Shown: positions 27,021 through 34,646 of the stretch, piece by piece
Layout of the letters: each line of letters begins with the position of its first letter
Position numbering within the stretch: the stretch's first letter is position 1
Assembly: GCF_027706745.1 (NCBI RefSeq)
Contig: NZ_JAQFWP010000001.1
Coordinates: 186,001 to 250,000, forward strand
Origin: Nocardiopsis suaedae
Lineage (GTDB): Bacteria; Actinomycetota; Actinomycetes; Streptosporangiales; Streptosporangiaceae
Length of the DNA: 64,000 bases
Direction: 5' to 3'
Notes under the pieces: model-generated
The model's database searches: none
The model's input: the letters and a program-made list of their open reading frames with translations, nothing else
Told to the model about the DNA's origin: nothing
Position numbers and translations under genes: made by a program

Positions 27021-28030
27021 CACAGCCGCCCCTTCCGCACCAGGCGCAAGTAGAGCAGCAGCGGAACGGCGAGGGCGGCCGTCATCAGCACCCCGAGCGC
27101 CGCCGCGGACCCCACGTCCGCGTTCGTCACCAGCTCCCGGTACACCCGCACGGCCACCACCTCGGTGCCGCCCGCGCCGCCGGTCAGCAGGTACACGTCG
27201 TTGAAGTTCTGGAACGACCAGATGAACCGGAGCAGGGCCAGCACCCCCAGCACACCGGCGAGCTGCGGCAGCAGCACGTACCGGAACACCTGCAGCGGCG
27301 AGGCGCCGTCCACCACCGCCGCCTCCTCCACGTCCCGGGGGACCGCCTGCAAGCGCGCCGTCAGGAACAGGAACGCCAGCGGGAACGACTTCCACACCTC
27401 GAAGGCGACCACCGTGCTCAGCGCCGCCGGGACCGGCAGCCCGGCCACGTCGATGCGGTGCTCGGTGAGGAAGTCGACCGGCGCCTGCCAGCCGAGGAAC
27501 CGGCGGCCCGCCTCGTTCACCGCCCCGTACTGCGGGTCGAGCAGCATCTCGGTGATCGTGGCCGCCGCCACCACCGGCAGCACGTACGGCACCAGCGCCA
27601 GGCCCCGCATCAGGCCCCGCCCCCGGAAGGGGCGGCGCAGGGCCAGGGCCAGGGCGAGCCCGGCCGCCAGCGAGCCCGCCGTGGTCGCGGTCGCGTACAC
27701 GAGGGTGGTGCGCACCGCCGCCCAGAACCCGGAGGCGGTGAGCACCCCGGCGAAGTTGGCCAGGGACACTCCCAGGTCGGCCGGGCTCAGCGTGCGGATC
27801 TCGATCAGCCGCAGCTCCTGCATGGACAGCACGACCACGGCGGCGAACGGCAGCAGCACCACCCCGCCCACCACCAGCAGGGTGGGGGCCACCAGCAGCC
27901 GCCCGTGCAGCTCCTCACGGGCGCGGCGGGTCAGGCCGCGTCGGCGGCGGTACCCGCGGCGGGGGCGGCGGCCGGTGACGGGCGCCGATGCACCGCCGCC
28001 CGCCCCCGCGCCGCTTGATGGCCCGGTCAT
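27020..28030 (-). CDS. Carbohydrate ABC permease, MalF type
   Basis: 336 residues. An Arg-rich cytoplasmic leader of about 40 residues is followed by six helices. The EAA loop is 'LQAVPRDVEEAAVVDGASPLQVFRYVLLPQLAGVLGVLALLRFIWSFQNFNDVYLLTGG', with the 'NFN.iYlLTGGGP'-like ending typical of MalF-type CUT1 permeases. It pairs with the MalG-type protein encoded next. Confidence 0.92.
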   Translation of the reverse strand: MTGPSSGAGAGGGASAPVTGRRPRRGYRRRRGLTRRAREELHGRLLVAPTLLVVGGVVLLPFAAVVVLSMQELRLIEIRTLSPADLGVSLANFAGVLTASGFWAAVRTTLVYATATTAGSLAAGLALALALRRPFRGRGLMRGLALVPYVLPVVAAATITEMLLDPQYGAVNEAGRRFLGWQAPVDFLTEHRIDVAGLPVPAALSTVVAFEVWKSFPLAFLFLTARLQAVPRDVEEAAVVDGASPLQVFRYVLLPQLAGVLGVLALLRFIWSFQNFNDVYLLTGGAGGTEVVAVRVYRELVTNADVGSAAALGVLMTAALAVPLLLYLRLVRKGRL

Positions 28031-28193
28031 CGGGGCCTTCCCCGGCGGATGGCCCGGCCCTCAGGGCGGAGGGGGAACGGAGCCTCTGCGGCACAGGGCA
28101 GGGAACGCCGAATCGCCGCCGGTCCGCCTGTGGAGACGGTGTCCGACCTCAAGGGGAGTCCCGCCGGACGGGGCGGTCGCCGGTGGAGCAGGA

Positions 28194-28217
28194 GCCCCGG
28201 CGGGCGGCCGCCGGGGC
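28194..28217 (-). promoter_or_regulatory. Intercistronic hairpin between sugar-binding and permease genes
   Basis: GCCCCGGCGG pairs with CCGCCGGGGC around a 4-base loop in the 214-base gap. Such stems in sugar operons often stabilise the binding-protein message or reduce permease expression. No other gene is seen in the gap. Confidence 0.5.
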
Positions 28218-28244
28218 CCACCCGCCTCAAGGCGGCAGAGGACG

Positions 28245-29738
28245 TCATTCCGTGTCGGCCTTGACCGCGCGGGCCGCATCGGCCATGGACGCGGCGACCA
28301 CCGCGGGCTCCTCGCCCTCGAAGAGCGGCCCGACTTCCTGGGCGAGGGTGTTCTGCGCGGCCAGTGGGCCCGCGAACGCCGCGTGCTCGGTGCCGTAGCC
28401 CCACCTGCGGAAGGACTGCGCACCTTCGACGATGTCCCCGATCACCGCTTCGCCGTAGAACTCCGAGAGCGGCGCCCGGCTGTCGTCGTCCTCCCCGGTG
28501 GGCAGCTCCGACCACGCCTCGGCGTAGACCTCCGGCTCGTCGGGCGTGCCGGGCCGCACGGGGACCCGTCCCTCCGGGGACACCTCCAGAGACTCCACAT
28601 AGCCCGGCCCCATCAGGTACTCGACGAAGGCCCGCGCGTCCGCGGTGTCCGCACCGACGGGCACGCCCAGGTTGAGGGTGAGCCCGTACTGCACGGGCGA
28701 TCCGTCGGGGGCGCTCAGGGCGCCCACCGTTCCGGAGTTCTCCGCGAGGAACTCCGGGTCGTCGGAGCACTCCGGGCACGTCGGCGGGAAGTCGGGGGCC
28801 AGCCCCGCCAGCTCGTCGTAGATGTGCGAACCCCAGAACAGCATCGCCGCCTCACCGGAGAGATAGGCGGCGCGGGTGGTCTCCACGTCCTGGTCGCCCG
28901 GGACCGACGCCCCGGCCATGCGGGCGTAGGCGTCCAAGGCGTCCACGCACGCGGGCTCCTCCAGGGCCACCTCGCCCGCGCCGTCCACCAGCTCGCAGCC
29001 CCCGGCCAGCAGCAGGGCCTCCACGGTCTGCGTGGTGAACGGGTCGCCCGGCTCGGTACCGAGCACGATCCCGGCCCTGCCGTCCCCGTCGAGCTCTTCG
29101 GCGGCGTCGGCGACGTCCTCCAGGGTCGCGGGCGGGTCGAGCCCGGCCTGCTCGAACAGGTCGGCCCGGTAGACGAGCACCTGGCCCCAGCCGTCACTGG
29201 GCACGGCGGCGGGGACGCCCTCGAAGGTGACCATGTCCAGGGCGTTGCGGCTGAAGGTGTCGGGGCCGAGCTCCTGGACGACCGCGTCCGCGGTCCCGGC
29301 GTCGAGCACCCCCTGGGCGGACCAGGCGGCGGCCTGGTCCGGGGCGAGCAGCACCACGTCGGGCACGTCGCCGGAGGCGGAGCCGACCGCCATGCTCTGG
29401 TTCTGGTCCTCGGCCGACATCGGCACCACGTCCACGTCGACGCCGGTCTCCTCGGTGAACGCGGCGGCGGTGGCCTCCTGCTGGGCGAGGCGGTCGGGGG
29501 TGACGTGCGGGGTCCAGAACACCAGGGCGCCCTGGTCCTCGGGGGCCTGGCAGGCGGTGAGCGCGAGCAGCAGGGCCGCACCGGCGGCCCAGAAGGGGCG
29601 GCGAGCGGAGCCGGGGCCGTGGCGGGGGCGGCGGGCCGCGGCCGGGGGTGCGGCCCGGTCGTCGGCGGGGGGGGGCGGGGCGGGGCCGGGGGGGGGCGGT
29701 GGGGGGTCGGGGCGGGGGGGGGGGCGCGGCTCGTGCAT
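28245..29738 (-). CDS. Sugar ABC substrate-binding lipoprotein with proline-rich leader
   Basis: 497 residues. From about residue 50 it is a normal lipoprotein signal (RRPFWAAGAALLLALTAC, lipobox LTAC) followed by a CUT1 binding domain: 'LVFWTPHVTPDRLAQQEATAAAFTEETGVDVDVVPM', 'GDVPDVVLLAPDQAAAW' and 'AAMLFWGSHIYDELAG'. Before it lies a highly proline-rich N-terminal segment of about 45 residues coded by C-runs. ATG 29738 has GGAGGT 4 bases before; the GTG at 29744 lies inside that site. Ligand is unknown; the adjacent GH15 enzyme suggests an alpha-glucoside. Confidence 0.88.
   Translation of the reverse strand: MHEPRPPPRPDPPPPPPGPAPPPPADDRAAPPAAARRPRHGPGSARRPFWAAGAALLLALTACQAPEDQGALVFWTPHVTPDRLAQQEATAAAFTEETGVDVDVVPMSAEDQNQSMAVGSASGDVPDVVLLAPDQAAAWSAQGVLDAGTADAVVQELGPDTFSRNALDMVTFEGVPAAVPSDGWGQVLVYRADLFEQAGLDPPATLEDVADAAEELDGDGRAGIVLGTEPGDPFTTQTVEALLLAGGCELVDGAGEVALEEPACVDALDAYARMAGASVPGDQDVETTRAAYLSGEAAMLFWGSHIYDELAGLAPDFPPTCPECSDDPEFLAENSGTVGALSAPDGSPVQYGLTLNLGVPVGADTADARAFVEYLMGPGYVESLEVSPEGRVPVRPGTPDEPEVYAEAWSELPTGEDDDSRAPLSEFYGEAVIGDIVEGAQSFRRWGYGTEHAAFAGPLAAQNTLAQEVGPLFEGEEPAVVAASMADAARAVKADTE
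29667..29724. repeat. Three long G homopolymer runs in the start of the binding-protein gene
   Basis: On the plus strand there are runs of 9 G (29667-29675), 9 G (29688-29696) and 11 G (29714-29724), with shorter runs between. They lie within the first 25 or so codons of the sugar-binding protein. They could form a quadruplex and are prone to slippage or miscalled length. Confidence 0.8.
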
Positions 29739-29780
29739 CGGCACCTCCGTGGGGCGGCGGCCGGTCGCGGCGCGGCCGGG

Positions 29781-31319
29781 TCAGTGGGGCGGGATCGGCG
29801 GGACGGGCGGCGGGCGGCCCTCCAACGCGGCGAGGGCGGCCAGCACGCACGCCCCGGTGAGGGCGAGCGGGGCCACGGCGGCCGGGCGCCCGGCGGCGGT
29901 GACCTTCTCCGGAAGGGCGCCCAGGCGGGTGCGGCGTGCGTCCAGCCAGTCGAGCAGGCGGGCGGCGACGGTGCGCTCGCCCAGGCAGGCGGCGGCCATC
30001 GCGAACAGGGACACCTGCGGGGTCCAGGCGGTGACCGGGTCGGGCCAGTCCTCGCCGGGGCGGACGCCGCCGTTGGACACGCGCAGTGCGTCGAGTGTGC
30101 GCAGCCACGCGGCGTGTGGGCCGGGGCGGGCGGGGGCGAAGGGCGGCAGCAGGAAGGCGACGGAGGCGTCGCGGCCGCCCGCACGGCCGCCGCGATCGGC
30201 GGGGTCGACGCGGTCGGTGGGTGCGGTGGGGGAGTCCGGTGCTCGGGGGACGGTGCGCGGGTAGTCGTCGGGGGCGAATCGGGCCTCGACGGCCGCCTCC
30301 ATCTCCGCGGCGAGCTCGGCGGTCTCCGGGTCCCCGGTCAGCGCTGCCGCCGCCCTGGCACCCAGGGCCAGCGGCGCGGCTGTGCCGAGGGTGAGGTCGT
30401 CGGTGCGCTTCTCCCAGTAGTCGGGGGAGGGGCGCGGCAGGCGGGTACGCGGGTCGAGGGACTGTTCGACGACGGCCAGCGCGCGCGGGACGAGCCGCTC
30501 GACGGCGGCGAGGTCGTCGGCGGACGGCACCTGCTCCGCACCCTCCCGGCCCGGCCGCTCCCCCTCCGGCCGCAGCGCCTCCTCAGGCCTGAAGTGGAGA
30601 GAATCCGCGGCCCCGTCCGGGAAGGACGCGAGCGCGTCGCGCCCGACCGGGAGCTCTGTCGGAGCGCCGCCGACCGGCGGGACGGCGACGGTCGGGGACG
30701 GGAGGTGCGGATCGCCGCTCAACCTCTCCACGGTCCACGCCGCCCACAGCACCCACCCGGCGCCGTCGAGCTGGACGCCCCGGTCGTCGGGTGCGTCCCC
30801 GGACCCGTCGGGCAGGTACCGCGCCTGCCAAGGGCCCGCATGGGGCAGGACCCGCTCCAGGTAGGCGAGCACGCGGACCGCGTCGGCGCGCAGCCCGCAC
30901 AGGGCCAGCGCCACGGCACAGTAGGAGGCGTCGCGGGGCCACACGTACCGCCAGTGGGGGCTGGCGGCGGCCACCATCGCGCCGTTGGGGAAGAGCAGCG
31001 CCCGGATGTCGATGAGGGCGGTGCGCGCCATGTCGCACCAGCGTGACGCCTGTCCGGGGATCCGGGCGGCGGCGAGTCCGGCGCGGCGCGCGGCGACGGC
31101 GGCCGGGTCGGCGGGTGCGGCCCCCTCCAGCGGCCAGCGCGGGTCCAGCAGGGCGGTTCCGGGGATGCGCAGCCGGTCCGAGTGCGGCGGCAGCGCGAGC
31201 GGGGAGCCGTCGGCGCCCTCGGCGACCCCGTCGGTGTACAACCGGGTCTCAGGGGACCAGGCGGTGCCCCGCGTCCCCAGCGGCACGCCCGTGTCCGGTG
31301 CGCCGTCCTGCACGGGCAT
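29781..31319 (-). CDS. Glycoside hydrolase family 15-like (glucoamylase-type) protein
   Basis: 512 residues. 'HWRYVWPRDASYCAVALALCGL' (about residues 121-142) is the GH15 signature with the substrate-contacting Arg-Asp, followed by an (alpha/alpha)6-type series of helices and 'SNGGVRPGEDWPDPVTAWTPQVSLFAMAA', where a catalytic acid is expected. No signal peptide is visible, so it would act on imported oligosaccharides in the cytoplasm. Start ATG 31319 has GAGGTGG 7 bases before; an in-frame GTG at 31388 would add 23 residues. It is the first gene of the sugar importer operon. Confidence 0.82.
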   Translation of the reverse strand: MPVQDGAPDTGVPLGTRGTAWSPETRLYTDGVAEGADGSPLALPPHSDRLRIPGTALLDPRWPLEGAAPADPAAVAARRAGLAAARIPGQASRWCDMARTALIDIRALLFPNGAMVAAASPHWRYVWPRDASYCAVALALCGLRADAVRVLAYLERVLPHAGPWQARYLPDGSGDAPDDRGVQLDGAGWVLWAAWTVERLSGDPHLPSPTVAVPPVGGAPTELPVGRDALASFPDGAADSLHFRPEEALRPEGERPGREGAEQVPSADDLAAVERLVPRALAVVEQSLDPRTRLPRPSPDYWEKRTDDLTLGTAAPLALGARAAAALTGDPETAELAAEMEAAVEARFAPDDYPRTVPRAPDSPTAPTDRVDPADRGGRAGGRDASVAFLLPPFAPARPGPHAAWLRTLDALRVSNGGVRPGEDWPDPVTAWTPQVSLFAMAAACLGERTVAARLLDWLDARRTRLGALPEKVTAAGRPAAVAPLALTGACVLAALAALEGRPPPVPPIPPH

Positions 31320-31419
31320 GGGGACCACCTCGCTCGCTGCACCGCCCGGCTCCCGCCGCAGGGACCGGAGGGCGGGAGGGGCGTTCACCCTGCACGCCGA
31401 TCGTCCCCATTCCGGGGCC

Positions 31420-31431
31420 GTCTGACCAGAC
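31420..31431. promoter_or_regulatory. Palindrome upstream of the sugar operon
   Basis: GTCTGACCAGAC is a perfect 12-bp palindrome flanked by GGCC on both sides, about 100 bases before the GH15 start. It is a candidate operator; no regulator gene is adjacent. Confidence 0.4.
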
Positions 31432-31644
31432 CCGGCCTATCCGGCCGCGGTGCGCCTGTGACCGGCCGGGACGAACGAGGACACAGCGCCGGGAAAAAGG
31501 GGGGATCCGAAGCCCGGATCACGGTCCGGGGAAAACCGGGTGCGGGCCCGCCGCCCCGTACCGTTCACTCGCCCACCGGGGCCGGGAATCCCCGGTGGGA
31601 AGCCCGCGAAGGCTGCGGCCGTCCGGGCCGGACGGCCGGCCGAT

Positions 31645-31722
31645 CGGTTCGGTGCATGATCGCGGTGCGCGGACTCGGTGCACGAACTGCGTGCATGGAC
31701 TCAGCGCACGGACTCAGTGCAC
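31645..31722. repeat. Six tandem 13-bp repeats with GTGCA cores
   Basis: Six contiguous 13-bp units: CGGTTCGGTGCAT, GATCGCGGTGCGC, GGACTCGGTGCAC, GAACTGCGTGCAT, GGACTCAGCGCAC, GGACTCAGTGCAC. They share a (G/A)(T/C)GC(A/G)(C/T) end. The last unit overlaps the end of the small gene at 31714-31989. Function unknown. Confidence 0.8.
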
Positions 31723-31989
31723 GCCGTCGACGTCCTTGTCGACGTTCTTCCGGGACGGCTTGCGGTCGCCGCCCCGCTGGTCCGCGCCGCGCACGTGGCG
31801 GGCGGCGTCGGCGGCGGCCCGGCGCGCCGCCGTCTCGGATTCGACCAGGAGTTCGCGCAGGTAGTGGATCTCGCGCTGCTGGCGGGCCACGATGCGGTCC
31901 ATCGACCAGGTGGCGTGGTTCGACGTGAGGATCCATCCGGTGATCGCCCCCGCGATGAAGCAGGCGAGGGCGGTGAACAGAACGGCCAT
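31714..31989 (-). CDS. Small membrane-anchored protein with coiled coil
   Basis: 91 residues. An N-terminal membrane helix (MAVLFTALACFIAGAITGWIL) is followed by a predicted helical segment 'VARQQREIHYLRELLVESETAARRAAADAARH' with heptad-like spacing and a basic, Asp-rich tail. GGAGGAGG lies 7 bases before the ATG, which supports a real gene. It is divergent from the helix-turn-helix gene at 32179. No family recognised. Confidence 0.65.
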   Translation of the reverse strand: MAVLFTALACFIAGAITGWILTSNHATWSMDRIVARQQREIHYLRELLVESETAARRAAADAARHVRGADQRGGDRKPSRKNVDKDVDGVH

Positions 31990-32095
31990 GGACCGTCCTC
32001 CTCCCTTGACCGACCCACCGGACTGCCGCCCGGAGGTGGCCGCCTTCGGCCACCCCGGACCGTCCGGCCACCATCAGGGGAGCACATGGGGGGAA

Positions 32096-32152
32096 TGCTT
32101 GCCGATACACAGAATCCGTGCGAGCAAGCACGGGAAGCGGGCAAGCAAGCAG
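32096..32152. promoter_or_regulatory. GCAAGCA repeats before the lower-GC regulator
   Basis: TGCTTGC (32096-32102) is inverted against GCAAGCA (32124-32130); CCGTGC/GCACGG flank that site, and GGCAAGCAAGCAGG follows at 32140-32153. The core GCAAGCACGG resembles GTAAGCACGG at the DUF397/HATPase promoters. Candidate autoregulatory operator. Confidence 0.45.
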
Positions 32153-32178
32153 GAACGGTCACCCGGAAGGGAGCCCCC

Positions 32179-33081
32179 ATGGCCGGATCCGCCCACGAGC
32201 CGAACTCCCCCGAGCTGAGAATCCTGGGAGAGCTCCTTCGGGCCGCCCGCACCGCGGCCGGTGCGACGACACGGCAGGTGGAGGGGTTCTCCAGCGGCCA
32301 CGTGTCCAATGTCGAGAACGGCAGGGTGATGCCGTCCAGGCAATTCCTCCTCACGTATGTCACCCGCTTCGGTTGTGACCGCAATCGAGTGATGGACGCG
32401 TATCAACGGGCCAAGGTCGCCGCCAGTGGACGGCGGGAGGCCGCACGGAATGCGCAGGGGGTCGAAGGTGTCTGGGAGGTGAATCTCGATGCGACGTCGA
32501 GCCACGCCGACATCAGGTCGGCGTACCGGATCCGCAGCACTGAGTCGAGTTACCTCCTGGGCGGGCGCGGGGAGATAAAGGAGATCACCGCAATACGCAC
32601 CATATCGCCTGTGTCGGCCGAGGTGTCCTTCGTGAGTGTGAGGTACACGTATCCCACCGACCCGAACCCCGGTGTTCTGAGTATTCAACCGGAATACGGG
32701 TGCAGTCTGGTCCGGTGCGACGAGTCGCACATGGGGTCGATCAGCGCGGTGCTCGCGCTTGAGGCTCCTGCGTCGGTCGGTGGGGTCGATGCCTCCGTGG
32801 CCTATCGCATCAGGGTTGATTCGGACATTCCGGCCGTTCCGCGTATCCGCCACTACGCATCCGGACAAACCCTCAAGTGTTCTGTGAGGGTGTGGTTTCA
32901 CGAGAGTAAAATTCCGGTATCGGCCTGGTCTTACAGGGCCCGCTCTCGCGTGGCGGCCGATTACGTCGACTACAGTGCGGACCAGGCGAGTCCTCTGTCG
33001 AGTGTGACGGGGGGCTTCATTTTCTCTGATTTCTATGATCTCGATGATGAATACTGCGGTGTCGCCTGGTCGTGGCGGTGA
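32179..33081 (+). CDS. XRE-type helix-turn-helix protein with uncharacterised C-terminal domain
   Basis: 300 residues. Residues about 14-75 form a helix-turn-helix ('ELLRAARTAAGATTRQVEGFSSGHVSNVENGRVMPSRQFLLTYVTRFGCDRNRVMDAYQRAK'). The rest is not DUF5753: it is beta-rich ('VEGVWEVNLDATSSHADIRSAYRIRSTESSYLLGG...', 'VSFVSVRYTYP', 'LKCSVRVWFHESKIPVSAWSYRARS') and might bind a ligand or partner. From about 32380 the base composition is clearly less GC-rich than the neighbours, with AT-ending codons, which suggests later acquisition. GGAAGGGAG precedes the ATG. No function assigned beyond DNA binding. Confidence 0.75.
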   Translation: MAGSAHEPNSPELRILGELLRAARTAAGATTRQVEGFSSGHVSNVENGRVMPSRQFLLTYVTRFGCDRNRVMDAYQRAKVAASGRREAARNAQGVEGVWEVNLDATSSHADIRSAYRIRSTESSYLLGGRGEIKEITAIRTISPVSAEVSFVSVRYTYPTDPNPGVLSIQPEYGCSLVRCDESHMGSISAVLALEAPASVGGVDASVAYRIRVDSDIPAVPRIRHYASGQTLKCSVRVWFHESKIPVSAWSYRARSRVAADYVDYSADQASPLSSVTGGFIFSDFYDLDDEYCGVAWSWR

Positions 33082-33342
33082 GCCGCGTAGAAAAGGTGGG
33101 GCATGGATGAAGAATAATCTCGTCGGCCGCAGTGTAGACGGAGATGCGAGTTAATGACGTGCTGTGGCGGCTGCGGGAGTCGCCTCTGTGGTTCCTGCGG
33201 CTCCCTCAGTCGTCGTCCTGCATCCCTTGCCTCCCAGCGTCGTCTCTAGAGAAGTTTTTTCGCCCATGATGCGCCCTGTCCGGCGTCTGGGGAGCGCTCT
33301 CTGATACGGGGTGTACCCGGTAATGTGGGCGCTACGCCGGGA

Positions 33343-33849
33343 TCAGTATTCCGAGGGGGTATCGCCGCCTCGGAGGAGATGGGCGTTCGGCGCCGTCGCT
33401 GCGCCCGTCAGGTCGGCGATGTGGACGACGGAGCGGCCGGAACCGGCCAAGCGCGCCGCGCCCGTCGCCTCGACGAATACGCTCGGCTCGCTCCACGCGT
33501 AGACGATGCGGGGGATCGGCGTCGCCAGGATCAGATCTGCGCACGGGTGCGGGCGGGAGGCGCGCCTTCCGCAGGGCTCCAGGGAGCTGTACAGTGTCGC
33601 GCCCGCCAGTCGGCCCTCATCGGGGCCCAGGTCCCTGAGCGCCGTCTCCTCCGCGTGGTCGTGCGGATCGTCCCTGCGCGAGTACCCCTCGGCGATGACC
33701 TCCCCGTCCCGGTCGGCGATCACGCACCCGACCGAGAACGCCGTCGTCGACGGCGGGCACAGGCGGGACAGCTCGATGGCCCTCCGCAGGAGCGCCCGGT
33801 CGCGGTCGTCGGCGGTCGCGGGGTCTCCGGTCTCCGGCCGGTCGGTCAT
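33343..33849 (-). CDS. RibD-type pyrimidine deaminase domain protein
   Basis: 168 residues. Zinc cytidine-deaminase fold: 'HAEETAL' (His65, Glu67) and 'PCGRRASRPHPCADLIL', the PCxx(n)C motif with the longer RibD-type loop; 'SVGCVIADRDGEVIAEGYSRRDDPHDHAEE' matches the RibD N-terminal domain. It would deaminate a diaminopyrimidine in riboflavin- or deazapurine-like chemistry. Start ATG overlaps the reductase stop (ATGA). The order reductase-then-deaminase as separate genes is the reverse of fused RibD. Confidence 0.85.
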   Translation of the reverse strand: MTDRPETGDPATADDRDRALLRRAIELSRLCPPSTTAFSVGCVIADRDGEVIAEGYSRRDDPHDHAEETALRDLGPDEGRLAGATLYSSLEPCGRRASRPHPCADLILATPIPRIVYAWSEPSVFVEATGAARLAGSGRSVVHIADLTGAATAPNAHLLRGGDTPSEY

Positions 33850-34604
33850 CGGTCCGCTCCGGGGGCGGGGGCATCGAACGCCCCGTCGTCCCCATCCGCC
33901 CCCAGGCCTCCGGCAAGGGCCGCGGCCCTCTCGGACCTGTACCGCATCACCGCGATCTCCCCGAGCCGCCGGACCTCCTCCAGGCGCATCGGCGTCCCCG
34001 GCCCGTCCGGGAAGACCCCCGGCCCCGTGAACCGGGGTGCCGTGGCGTCACCGACGAAGAACGGCGCGACGGCGAGGCGCAGCTCATCGGCCAGCCCGCT
34101 GGTCAGGAACAGCGTGTGCACGTGGGTCCCGCCCTCGACCAGCAGCCGTCTCACGCCGCGCCGGGCCAGGTCGTCCAGGATCGCGCCGAGCGCGGGCGGG
34201 TCGCCCGCGTCGACGACCGAGGTCCCCGGAGCGCCCAGGAAGCGCTGCTCCGCCGCCGGGTAGGCGCTCGCGCCCGTGTAGACGACCTTCTCCGCGTCGC
34301 CGGTGACGAAGAAGCGCGCACCCGGGTCGAGCTTCCCGCTCTCGCTCAGCACCGCCTTGACCAGGTCGCCCGTGCGCCCGGCGGCGAGGCGCCGTTCGCG
34401 GCGGGCGGGGGAGCGCACCAGCAGGCGCGGGTTGTCCTTGCGGACCGTCCCCGCTCCGACGAGGATCGCGTCGCATTCGGCGCGGAGGGCGTCGACCTCG
34501 TCGAAGTCCTCGTCGCTGGATAGCCGGAGGCGGTCGGGACTCGCGTCGTCGATATACCCGTCGAGCGAGACCGCGCAGCTCAGGATGGTGTAGGGACGGT
34601 CCAT
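33846..34604 (-). CDS. RibD C-terminal-type pyrimidine reductase
   Basis: 252 residues of dihydrofolate-reductase-like fold: 'PYTILSCAVSLDGYIDDASPDRLRLSSDEDFDEVDALRAECDAILVGAGTVRKDNPRL' is the RibD_C/Rib7 opening, and 'RRLLVEGGTHVHTLFLTSGLADELRLAVAPFFVG' the NADPH-binding end. It should reduce a ribosylaminopyrimidine phosphate. Together with the deaminase it makes a split RibD. The other rib genes are not nearby, so a specialised role is possible. Confidence 0.88.
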   Translation of the reverse strand: MDRPYTILSCAVSLDGYIDDASPDRLRLSSDEDFDEVDALRAECDAILVGAGTVRKDNPRLLVRSPARRERRLAAGRTGDLVKAVLSESGKLDPGARFFVTGDAEKVVYTGASAYPAAEQRFLGAPGTSVVDAGDPPALGAILDDLARRGVRRLLVEGGTHVHTLFLTSGLADELRLAVAPFFVGDATAPRFTGPGVFPDGPGTPMRLEEVRRLGEIAVMRYRSERAAALAGGLGADGDDGAFDAPAPGADR

Positions 34605-34646
34605 GGCGGACAGGTTAGCGTCCCGGCGCCGCGCGGCACCCGGCCG

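Noticed and set aside
27165-31046. A 1293-codon plus-strand open frame
   Set aside because: It runs antisense across a complete sugar ABC operon; the peptide is Gly/Arg/His-rich with no domain. Shadow frame.
31645-31722. CRISPR array
   Set aside because: Units are 13 bp, contiguous and degenerate, with no spacers and no cas genes nearby.
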